Made by a program: the position numbers and the translations under genes. From Acidimicrobiales bacterium (GTDB lineage Bacteria > Actinomycetota > Acidimicrobiia > Acidimicrobiales > VFJN01), in assembly GCA_035316325.1 (NCBI GenBank), contig DATHJB010000075.1, positions 1 to 64,000 on the forward strand: a DNA stretch of 64,000 bases. The letters run 5' to 3'. Positions 57,719 through 64,000 of the stretch are shown here, piece after piece. The notes under the pieces are model-generated. The model ran no database searches and had not been told where the DNA came from. It was given only the letters and a program-made list of their open reading frames with translations. Positions within the stretch are counted from its first letter, which is position 1; each line of letters starts with the position of its first letter.

Positions 57719-58930
57719 ATGACGGCAAACTCACGACGACTGGCCGCGGCGCTACTGGCGCTCGGCCTGGTCACGACGGCCTGCAGCCGGGGCGACGACT
57801 CCGATGCGGACGACGCGCCATCCACCACCGTGCCCGCAGAGGTCGAGGCATCCAAGGACTTCGAGCTCGACGAGCCGGTCAAGCTCGTCGCGATGATCTC
57901 CGATCCGACCAACTCGAGTGACGGCAACGCCATCGCCGACTTCAACGACGGTGCCCGGATGGCCATCGACGAGATCAACGAAGCCGGTGGGCTCGGCGGG
58001 CACGACATCGAGCTGGTCACGATCGACACACCACCGGTGGGCGACGCCGTGGTGAACGCCCTGAACCTCGCGGTGGCCGAGAACCCGACGGCGATCCTCG
58101 GGCCGGTGTCGAGCACAGCCACCCTCGCCATCACCGAGCGGGTCGCCGAGGAGGAGATACCGCTCATCCACAACTCCACCGACCCGGCACTGGCGACGGA
58201 TGGCGAGGCGGGCAACGAGTGGGTGTACGCCTCACGGCCACGCAACGACGAGGCCGCCTCGGTGGCGGCGTCGTTCCTCACCGATGAGCTCGGAGCCGAG
58301 AACGTCGGCCTCCTCTCGGTGAACGCCAGCTTCGGCCAGCAGGGCGTGGCTGCGGCCAAGGAAGCGCTCGGCAGCGCGGCGGGCGCCGAGCGGAGCTTCG
58401 AGTACAACGCCACCAACCTCAGCGAGCCCATCCAGGCCGTCGCCGACAGCGACGCGGTGTTGGACTGGGGAACCCCGAACACTCTTGCCGCATCGGTGGT
58501 CACGGCCGCGCAACAGGGCCTCGACGTGCCGTACATGGGCCCGGGCAGCATCGGCTTCGCCTCGTTCAAGACCGGTGTCGGCGACGACAGCGTGCTGGCG
58601 AACGTCTACGGCACCGTCGACTGCATCCCCACGGACGACGAGCGCGACTACGTCGCCGAGTGGGCCGGCCGCTTCGAGGCGGAGTTCGGGTACACACCTT
58701 CGTACAGCGCGGCGGAGCTGTACGACTCGGTGTTCCTGCTCCGTCACGTGATCGAGGCCGCCGAGAGCGCCGATCCCGCAGCCATCCGCGACGGGCTGGC
58801 GGGTATCGAGGTCGCGACCGGCATGTGCGCCGTCACCTACCGCAACGACAACGGCTTCCTCTCGCAGGAGAGCACCGTGGGTCGCTACGAGGACGGCGAG
58901 TTCGTGGCGGTCAAACGGTACGGCGGATGA
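57719..58930 (+). CDS. Liv-type ABC transporter substrate-binding lipoprotein
   Basis: The 403-residue protein has a signal peptide with lipobox TTAC, a Ser/Asp-rich spacer and a Peripla_BP_6 (type I) fold: VKLVAMISDPTNSSDGNAI, FNDGARMAIDEINEAGGLGG (about 76-95) and ILGPVSSTATLAITERVAEE (about 130-150). It captures an amino acid, amide or other small acid outside the membrane and delivers it to the permeases. The start ATG 57719 has GAAGGGA upstream. It heads a five-gene importer operon. Confidence 0.9.
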   Translation: MTANSRRLAAALLALGLVTTACSRGDDSDADDAPSTTVPAEVEASKDFELDEPVKLVAMISDPTNSSDGNAIADFNDGARMAIDEINEAGGLGGHDIELVTIDTPPVGDAVVNALNLAVAENPTAILGPVSSTATLAITERVAEEEIPLIHNSTDPALATDGEAGNEWVYASRPRNDEAASVAASFLTDELGAENVGLLSVNASFGQQGVAAAKEALGSAAGAERSFEYNATNLSEPIQAVADSDAVLDWGTPNTLAASVVTAAQQGLDVPYMGPGSIGFASFKTGVGDDSVLANVYGTVDCIPTDDERDYVAEWAGRFEAEFGYTPSYSAAELYDSVFLLRHVIEAAESADPAAIRDGLAGIEVATGMCAVTYRNDNGFLSQESTVGRYEDGEFVAVKRYGG

Positions 58931-58973
58931 GCTACCCCGCTCGACGACCAGGAGGCGGGGTGCCCGAGCCGGG

Positions 58974-58993
58974 CCCCCGCCTCGTGGCGGGGG
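58974..58993 (+). promoter_or_regulatory. Intercistronic hairpin between binding protein and permease
   Basis: CCCCCGCC, a TCGT loop and GGCGGGGG form a perfect 8-bp GC stem 11 bases before the permease ATG. Such hairpins can partly terminate or protect the upstream message, so that more binding protein than permease is made. Confidence 0.5.
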
Positions 58994-59003
58994 GCCGTTA
59001 GGG

Positions 59004-59879
59004 ATGTCCCGCTTCGTCCTCCTCACCATCAGCGGCCTGGCCGACGGTGCCATCTACGCCCTGATAGCGCTCGGCTTCGTGCTGATCTACAAGGCGACCG
59101 GTGTCATCAACTTCGCCCAGGGAGACCTCGTCACCCTGGGTGCCTACGTGGCGCTCTGGGCCTACCAGGACCTGCGCCTCACCCTGGCAACATCCGCACT
59201 CGTCGCGGTGCTCGCGCTGGCCTGCACCGGCGCGGTGCTCGAACGGGTCGCGGCCGCGCCATTGCGGGGTCGGTCGGTGCATGTCGTGGTGATCGCCACG
59301 CTCGGGGCCGCCTTGGTGATCCGGTCGCTGGTGATCCGCTGGAAGGGCACCAGCCCGCAACGGCTGCCGGGCTTCTTCGGCTTCCGGACCGTCGAGGTGC
59401 TCGGTGCCCGGATCCCGATGCAGAACCTGCTCATCCTCGGCGCCGCCGCGCTGGCGCTGTCCCTGGTCGCCCTGCTCCTGCAGGGCACGTCGTTCGGTCG
59501 CCAGGTGCGGGCTCTGGCGACGGACCGGACCACCGCACAGCTCATGGGCATCTCCGTCGACCGGTTGTCCATGGCGGCCTTCGCCCTCGCGGCTGCGCTC
59601 GCCGCGGTCGGAGCGGTGCTGGTGGCGCCCACGCAGCAGCTCACGCCCACGTTCGGGTTCGGCCCCATGCTGTTCGCCTTCGCCGCCGCCATCATCGGCG
59701 GGTTCGGTCGGATCGGCGGCGTCGCCCTCGCGGCCGTGCTCCTCGGCGTCCTCCAGCAATGGGCCACCGGCTACATCGACCCCTCGTACCGTGAGATCTA
59801 CCCCTTCGTCCTCATGCTCGGGATCCTCGCCGTGCGCCCGAAGGGCCTGCTGCCCGAGCAGGTGGGCCAGCGTGTCTGA
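59004..59879 (+). CDS. livH: Branched-chain-type ABC permease, LivH-like
   Basis: The 291-residue protein has about eight hydrophobic helices. LADGAIYALIALGFVLIYKATGVINFAQGD (about 11-40) is the hallmark of the LivH subunit, and GFGRIGGVALAAVLLGVL is the conserved loop that contacts the ATPase. It forms the membrane pore with the LivM-like protein. The start ATG 59004 follows a hairpin; TAGGG abuts the ATG. Its end overlaps the next gene by eight bases. Confidence 0.9.
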   Translation: MSRFVLLTISGLADGAIYALIALGFVLIYKATGVINFAQGDLVTLGAYVALWAYQDLRLTLATSALVAVLALACTGAVLERVAAAPLRGRSVHVVVIATLGAALVIRSLVIRWKGTSPQRLPGFFGFRTVEVLGARIPMQNLLILGAAALALSLVALLLQGTSFGRQVRALATDRTTAQLMGISVDRLSMAAFALAAALAAVGAVLVAPTQQLTPTFGFGPMLFAFAAAIIGGFGRIGGVALAAVLLGVLQQWATGYIDPSYREIYPFVLMLGILAVRPKGLLPEQVGQRV

Positions 59880-60939
59880 GCTCTCGGTCGACCCGGCGGG
59901 CGCGGCCGGCGGGCAGCCGACCGCGCCGGCGACGGTTGGGCCGGTCCGCCCGCCGGTGTACGCCGGTCGGCAGGGCCTCGGGCTCGCCGCCTTCGCCGTA
60001 GCGCTCGCAGTGATCGTGGTGCTGGCCGACTCGCCGTACAGCCAGGGCCTGGTGGGCCAGTGGGCCACCCTGGCCATCGCCGGGCTCGGGTTCTACCTCG
60101 CGTTCGGCGTGGGCGGGCAGTTCTCCTTCTGCCAGGCCGCGCTGGTCGGCCTCGGCGCCTACAGCTCGGCATGGCTGACCCAGGACCACGGTCTGCCCTT
60201 CGCCCTGGGGTTGCTGGGCGCGGTGGCCATCACCGCAGTGGTTGCCGCCGGCCTGTTCGCACTGGTCAAACGTTGCGACGCGTTCTACTTCGCCATCGCC
60301 ACCCTCGCGTTCGGGTTCCTCGCCGTCGTGGTCTTCCGCGAGTGGTCGTCCTTCGCGGGGCCGGGCGGCGAACGGCGGTCGCTGCCCGGCATCAGCCTCG
60401 GCGGCGACGAGCTCTCGGGGCGGTCCTCGGCCGCGGCTGTCGTGGTGGTCCTGCTGCTGGCACTCGGCCTCACCCTGCTGGTCGAACGCTCGCCGCTCAA
60501 CCGGGAGGCCGCCGCGGTGCGCCACCTACCGCTGGCGGCGTCCACGTTCGGGATCGGCGTGATGCGCATCCGAGCGACCATGTTCGTCGCCGGGGCCGCC
60601 TACTCCGGCGCCGCGGGAAGCCTCCTCGCCCATCGCAACCGGGTGCTGAGCCCCGAGGCGTTCGACATCGAGCTGGCGATCGACATCTTCCTCGTCCTGC
60701 TATTCGGCGGTCTGGGATCGGCATGGGGTCCGGTGCTCGGCGCAGCGTTCGTGGTGTGGGCACCCGAGCAGCTCCGGTTCATCGGCCGCGACCGCGACCT
60801 GGTGTTCGGCGGGCTCCTCATCGCCATCATGATCTTCGTACCCGACGGACTCGTGGGCCTCGCCGGGCGCGTCCAGGGCCTCGTCGCCGACCGCCGCCGG
60901 GGACGCCCGGCAGAGCCCGCCGTGGCGGGGGAGGCCTGA
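59872..60939 (+). CDS. livM: Branched-chain-type ABC permease, LivM-like
   Basis: The 355-residue protein has a Pro-rich N-terminus and about nine hydrophobic helices. WATLAIAGLGFYLAFGVGGQFSFCQAALVGLGAYSSAW (about 63-100) and LFGGLGSAWGPVLGAAF (about 278-294) are LivM signatures. The start GTG 59872 overlaps livH; the longer frame from 59404 is a shadow. TGATG joins it to the next gene. It partners LivH-like protein in the importer. Confidence 0.9.
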   Translation: MSELSVDPAGAAGGQPTAPATVGPVRPPVYAGRQGLGLAAFAVALAVIVVLADSPYSQGLVGQWATLAIAGLGFYLAFGVGGQFSFCQAALVGLGAYSSAWLTQDHGLPFALGLLGAVAITAVVAAGLFALVKRCDAFYFAIATLAFGFLAVVVFREWSSFAGPGGERRSLPGISLGGDELSGRSSAAAVVVVLLLALGLTLLVERSPLNREAAAVRHLPLAASTFGIGVMRIRATMFVAGAAYSGAAGSLLAHRNRVLSPEAFDIELAIDIFLVLLFGGLGSAWGPVLGAAFVVWAPEQLRFIGRDRDLVFGGLLIAIMIFVPDGLVGLAGRVQGLVADRRRGRPAEPAVAGEA

Positions 60940-61700
60940 TGCTCGTCGCCACCGACGTGCGCGTCACCTTCGGCGGGGTCGTGGCCGTCGACGACCTGAG
61001 CATCGAGGTCGAGCCCGGCGTCGTGCTCGCCGTGGTCGGCCCGAACGGGTCCGGCAAGACCACGCTCCTCAACGCGATCACCGGCTTGGTGCCCTGCCGT
61101 GGCCGGGTGACCGTCGACGGCACCGTCCTGGCCACGGGCCGGCCGGGTCGGGCGCGGCAGGCCCACTGCCTGCGCACCTTCCAGACGCCCCAGGTGATCG
61201 ACGAGCTCAGCTGCATCGACAACGTGCTGCTCGCCACCGAGGACCGGGAAGCCACCGGCCTCCTCGCCAGTTGGGTGACGCGGCGGCAGATGCTCGCCCG
61301 GGAGCACCGACGATGGGCGGCGGCCGAGGCCTGCCTCGAGCAGTTCGGCCTGCGCGAGCAGGCGGTCCTGCCCGCCTCGCGCCTCACCTACGGGCAGCGG
61401 CGGTGGCTCGAGCTGGCCCGCGTCGCCCTCGCTCGGCCCCGCTACCTGCTGACCGACGAGCCGTCGGCCGGCCTCAACGAGGCGGAGACCGTCCGCCTGG
61501 CCGAGCACATCGCTGCGTTCCGCGCCGCCGGGGTGGGGGTGGTGCTGGTCGACCACAAGGTCGACTTCCTCCGCCGCGTCGCCGACCGCGCCGTCGTGCT
61601 GGCGCTCGGCCGCAAGGTGGCCGAGGACCGCATCGAGGCCATCTGGGACCTGCCAGCCGTCCAGGACGCCTACCTCGGGACCCGCCGTGTCATCCGCTGA
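60939..61700 (+). CDS. livG: ABC transporter ATPase, LivG-like
   Basis: The 253-residue ATPase has Walker A GPNGSGKTT (about 34-42), the Q-loop in TFQTPQVI, a signature altered to LTYGQRRWLELAR (about 146-158) and Walker B YLLTDEPSAGLN (about 168-179), with the catalytic Glu and the distal His in VVLVDHKVD. It powers import with its partner. The ATG overlaps the LivM stop as TGATG. The end overlaps the next start by 14 bases. Confidence 0.9.
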   Translation: MLVATDVRVTFGGVVAVDDLSIEVEPGVVLAVVGPNGSGKTTLLNAITGLVPCRGRVTVDGTVLATGRPGRARQAHCLRTFQTPQVIDELSCIDNVLLATEDREATGLLASWVTRRQMLAREHRRWAAAEACLEQFGLREQAVLPASRLTYGQRRWLELARVALARPRYLLTDEPSAGLNEAETVRLAEHIAAFRAAGVGVVLVDHKVDFLRRVADRAVVLALGRKVAEDRIEAIWDLPAVQDAYLGTRRVIR

Positions 61701-62442
61701 GCCCGACGTCGCACCGGCGGCCTCCGTCGATGCGGCGCCGCCGGTCCTCCACATCGCCGGCCTGACCGTCCGCTACGGGTCGATCACCGCCGTGGACGAT
61801 GTCGACCTGACCGTCCCACGGCTCGGCGCCGTGGCCCTGCTCGGCGCCAACGGTGCCGGCAAGACCTCGTTGCTCGACGCCGTGTCGGGGCTCGCCCCGC
61901 ACACGGGCCTCATCGAGATCGAGGGACGCTCCCTCGCCGGCCGCTCGCCCGAGCGCATCGCCCGGCTCGGCATCGCCCACGTCCCGGAAGGCCGGCGGCT
62001 CTTCCCCAACCTCACCGTGCACGAGAACCTCCAGGTGGCACAGAAGGGCCGGAACCGGCGGACCTCGGCCCACGACCCCGACACCATCTACGAGGTGTTC
62101 CCGGCACTGGTCCGGTTGCGCAAGCGACGGGCCTGGTCCCTCTCCGGCGGTGAGCAGCAGATGGTCGCCGTCGGCCGCGCTCTCTGCGCGGCACCTCGCA
62201 TACTGCTGCTCGACGAGCCGACGCTCGGCCTGGCGCCCGTCGTCGTCGACCTGCTCTACGACGCCCTCCAACGGCTGCGCGGTGAAGTCGCCATGCTGCT
62301 CGTGGAGCAGGCGACCGACCTGGCCCTCGCCGTCTGCGACGAGGCCTACGTGCTCACCACCGGCCGGCTCACCCTGCACGCCACCGCCGCCCGCCTCACC
62401 GAGCGCAGCGACCTGCTGGCCACCTACCTCGACGGCGCCTGA
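61687..62442 (+). CDS. livF: ABC transporter ATPase, LivF-like
   Basis: The 251-residue ATPase has an N-terminal extension, Walker A GANGAGKTS (about 57-65), EGRRLFPNLTVHENL (about 100-114), signature LSGGEQQM (about 153-160) and Walker B ILLLDEPTLGLAP (about 174-186). It completes the importer: binding protein, two permeases and two ATPases. The GTG 61687 lies inside the end of livG. It is the last gene of the catabolic cluster. Confidence 0.9.
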   Translation: MSSAEPDVAPAASVDAAPPVLHIAGLTVRYGSITAVDDVDLTVPRLGAVALLGANGAGKTSLLDAVSGLAPHTGLIEIEGRSLAGRSPERIARLGIAHVPEGRRLFPNLTVHENLQVAQKGRNRRTSAHDPDTIYEVFPALVRLRKRRAWSLSGGEQQMVAVGRALCAAPRILLLDEPTLGLAPVVVDLLYDALQRLRGEVAMLLVEQATDLALAVCDEAYVLTTGRLTLHATAARLTERSDLLATYLDGA

Positions 62443-62507
62443 CCGCCCGTCGCGTCGTCCCGATCGCCGGCGGCGCCGGCTGGACCTTCGAGCCGTCCTG
62501 ACCGACG

Positions 62508-62513
62508 TACGCT
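62508..62513 (+). promoter_or_regulatory. -10 element of the BI-1 family gene, leaderless type
   Basis: TACGCT is followed by seven bases and ATG 62521, with no ribosome site. Confidence 0.55.
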
Positions 62514-62520
62514 GGGCGCC

Positions 62521-63225
62521 ATGACCACCGCCCCGCTCGGCTACCCGTCCGTCGCCAGCCTCGACGAACAGTCGCGCGCCGACTTCGTCGTGAAGGTGTA
62601 CCAGCACCTGGGGGCAGCCCTCGTCGCCTTCGTGGCGTTCGAGACGCTCCTCATCAACCTGGGAGCGGCCCGGGCGCTCTACGACTTCGTCTCCGGCAGC
62701 AGCACCTGGCTGCTGATCCTCGGCGGCTTCATGATCGTGAACTGGCTGGCCACCAGCGCCGCCCACGACGTGCTCAACCCGTCGCGCCAGTACCTCGGGC
62801 TGTTCGGCATGGCGGCGGCCGAGGCGGTCATCTTCGCTCCGTTCCTCCACTACATCTTCGAGATCCAGGGCGACGGTGCCACCACCGTCGGCGTGGCGGC
62901 CATCATCACCGCCGTGGGCTTCGCGGCCCTCACCGCCGTGGCCCTCACCACCAGCCGCGACCTGTCGTTCCTGCGCCCGATGCTGATCTGGGCGGGCGTG
63001 AGCGCCCTCCTGCTGATCGTCGCCGCCGTGCTGTTCGGCTTCGAGCTGGGCGTGTGGTTCTCGGTGGGCATGATCGCCCTGGCCGGCGCCTCGATCCTGT
63101 ACCAGACCCAGAACATCGTCCGGCGCTACCCGGCGGAGGCCTACGTCGGCGCCGCGGTCCAGCTGTTCGCCTCGGTGATGATGCTGTTCTGGTACGTCCT
63201 GCGCCTGGTCGCCTCCCGCCGCTGA
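62521..63225 (+). CDS. Bax inhibitor-1 (BI-1/TMBIM) family membrane protein
   Basis: The 234-residue protein has seven hydrophobic helices (about 28-48, 60-80, 95-115, 122-140, 148-166, 174-192, 205-226). VVKVYQHLGAALVAFVAF near the N-terminus, DLSFLRPMLIWAG and the late ILYQTQNIVRRYPAEAYVGAAVQLF are BI-1 family blocks. Bacterial members such as YetJ are pH-sensitive calcium leak channels. It has its own leaderless-type promoter and is not linked to neighbours. Confidence 0.85.
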   Translation: MTTAPLGYPSVASLDEQSRADFVVKVYQHLGAALVAFVAFETLLINLGAARALYDFVSGSSTWLLILGGFMIVNWLATSAAHDVLNPSRQYLGLFGMAAAEAVIFAPFLHYIFEIQGDGATTVGVAAIITAVGFAALTAVALTTSRDLSFLRPMLIWAGVSALLLIVAAVLFGFELGVWFSVGMIALAGASILYQTQNIVRRYPAEAYVGAAVQLFASVMMLFWYVLRLVASRR

Positions 63226-63272
63226 GCGGCGCGAACGCCCGATTTCCCGTTGCGTCGTTCGGCGCGCCCGTC

Positions 63273-63278
63273 TACCAT
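63273..63278 (+). promoter_or_regulatory. -10 element for a leaderless transcript before the SRPBCC gene
   Basis: TACCAT is followed by seven bases and ATG 63286, the first codon of a 10-residue frame. Its final T is also the first base of the LexA-like box. Confidence 0.45.
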
Positions 63279-63293
63279 CGAACACATGTTCGT
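63278..63293. promoter_or_regulatory. LexA box candidate (TCGAACACATGTTCGT)
   Basis: The sequence matches the actinobacterial SOS box TCGAAC-N4-GTTCGA at 11 of 12 defined bases. It overlaps the end of the -10 element and the presumed transcription start, an ideal repressor position. It implies induction of the downstream gene by DNA damage. Confidence 0.55.
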
Positions 63294-63318
63294 ACGACGG
63301 GTTGAGCAGCGGTGCTGA
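63286..63318 (+). CDS. Possible leaderless 10-codon leader peptide
   Basis: ATG 63286 follows a -10 element at leaderless spacing and opens the frame MFVRRVEQRC, ending in TGA 63316-63318. GTG 63312, a possible start for the SRPBCC gene, overlaps its end, so translation could be coupled. It is too short to prove coding. Confidence 0.3.
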   Translation: MFVRRVEQRC

Positions 63319-63329
63319 CGAGGATCGAC

Positions 63330-63776
63330 ATGGTTGACGCCGAGCGCGAGATCGAACTCAATGTCGTGGTGGCGAGCCCTCCGGACGTGGTCTGGCGGGC
63401 GCTCACCGACAACACGGCGATCCGCCAGTGGTGGGCGCCCGGCGTGGTGATCGACTCCGAGGTCGGTGGCGCCTTCGTCGAGCCGTGGGTCGACCCCTCC
63501 GGGCGGCGCCTGGTCACCTCGGGGGTGATCCTCGAGCTGATCCCCGGCGTCCGCCTGGCGCTCACCTGGGCCGACCACGGCTGGCCCTACACCACCTACG
63601 TCGAGGTCGCACTCGCCCCGCACCGCGACGGCACGTTCGTCCAGCTGCGCCACACCGGTTGGGAGCAGTGGGGCGAAGACGAGCGTGCCACCCTCCTCCA
63701 GGCGCACACCGAGGGCTGGGAGCACCACCTCACGGCCCTCGCCGTCTACTGCGAGCAGCAGGACGAGCCGTTCTGA
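63330..63776 (+). CDS. SRPBCC (AHSA1-type) domain protein
   Basis: The 148-residue protein has a START/Bet v1-like fold with the AHSA1 pattern: ASPPDVVWRALTDNTAIRQWWAP (about 14-36), the glycine-rich turn before LVTSGVILELIPGVRLALTW, and the final helix EGWEHHLTALAVYCEQ. These proteins bind hydrophobic ligands. The start ATG 63330 has AGGA five bases upstream; GTG 63312 is six codons earlier. A LexA-like box lies 37 bp upstream, an unusual partner for this family. Confidence 0.82.
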   Translation: MVDAEREIELNVVVASPPDVVWRALTDNTAIRQWWAPGVVIDSEVGGAFVEPWVDPSGRRLVTSGVILELIPGVRLALTWADHGWPYTTYVEVALAPHRDGTFVQLRHTGWEQWGEDERATLLQAHTEGWEHHLTALAVYCEQQDEPF

Positions 63777-63782
63777 GCCGGA

Positions 63783-64000
63783 TCAGGCGGGGATGGCCTT
63801 CACCCGGGCGATGAGCCGTTGCAGCAGCTCGACGTCGGCGGCGAGGTCGGCTTCGCCCTCGAACACCTCCAGCAGGTGCTCGTCGGCCAGGTCGGCCACC
63901 AGCACCCGCACCACGCCCAGCGGCGTCGACAGGTGGGCCGCGATCTCGGCCACCGACTGCGCCGCCTCCTCGCACAGCTCCACGATGCGCCGCTGCTCCG
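63783..64000 (-). CDS. DUF742 family protein, C-terminal part
   Basis: The open frame runs off the right edge, leaving 72 residues of C-terminus. EQRRIVELCEEAAQSVAEIAAHLSTPLGVVRVLVADLADEHLLEV is the characteristic winged-helix block of DUF742 proteins, which in actinobacteria accompany a roadblock/LC7 protein and a small MglA-like GTPase in signalling operons. The internal GTG at 63983 is not the true start. The rest of the operon should lie beyond the window. Confidence 0.8.
   Translation of the reverse strand, partial: EQRRIVELCEEAAQSVAEIAAHLSTPLGVVRVLVADLADEHLLEVFEGEADLAADVELLQRLIARVKAIPA

Noticed and set aside
1-64000. tRNA, rRNA, transposase, integrase and CRISPR signals
   Set aside because: I looked for cloverleaf-like segments, DDE-type or tyrosine recombinase motifs and regularly spaced repeats and saw none. 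A covariance-model search would be the decisive check for small RNAs.

Overview
The window is chromosomal DNA of a high-GC actinobacterium, most likely class Acidimicrobiia or a relative. The evidence is the GTG-rich start usage, a mycothiol-dependent formaldehyde dehydrogenase (mscR), an F420-type luciferase-like oxidoreductase, a MhuD-like heme oxygenase, a UvrD2-type helicase, a SepIVA-like divisome gene, a DUF742 gene and many apparently leaderless promoters. No rRNA, tRNA, insertion sequence, prophage or CRISPR array was seen, and no gene-free stretch exceeds about 200 bp.

Layout. 1-16.5 kb is mixed housekeeping: an HxlR regulator divergent from an Fe-S reductase, a diiron ferritin-like protein, a NYN-S1 RNase-like fusion next to exonuclease III, a 1027-residue MalT/BTAD regulator, mscR, and uvrD2 with a sigma-region-4-only protein. 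16.5-21.8 kb is an envelope/regulatory block: a secreted lipase, a lipoprotein, a histidine-kinase-like protein lacking its phospho-acceptor His, and a TetR regulator whose likely operator recurs at the lipoprotein promoter. 21.8-31 kb holds galK, an F420-like oxidoreductase, Mcr-type racemase, MhuD-like protein, a spermidine-synthase-like membrane protein and GTP-type PEPCK.

31-48 kb is the conserved actinobacterial core rpmB < > fakA-recG ... rsmD-coaD-sepIVA-DUF177-rpmF-plsX-acpP-rnc-mutM-smc. It is interrupted between recG and rsmD by three unrelated genes (zinc ribbon, NmrA-type SDR, exported carotenoid oxygenase). rnc appears to lack a normal start codon and may start at AUC.

48.4-62.4 kb is an accessory catabolic cluster that I do not recognise as a described pathway. 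It has a KAS III-like protein with Ser for Cys, amidohydrolase, aldehyde dehydrogenase, class II aldolase, a P450 lacking the ExxR motif, an NTF2-fold protein, a TauD-type dioxygenase, an IclR regulator, an SDR and a complete Liv-type ABC importer. A 15-bp motif (GWCNAATARTCGACC) lies at the head of three of its transcription units, which suggests one regulon, plausibly IclR-controlled. The cluster probably imports and oxidatively dismantles a small organic acid or cyclic compound; the substrate cannot be read from sequence. 62.5-64 kb has a BI-1 family protein, an SRPBCC protein behind a near-consensus LexA box, and the edge of a DUF742 gene.
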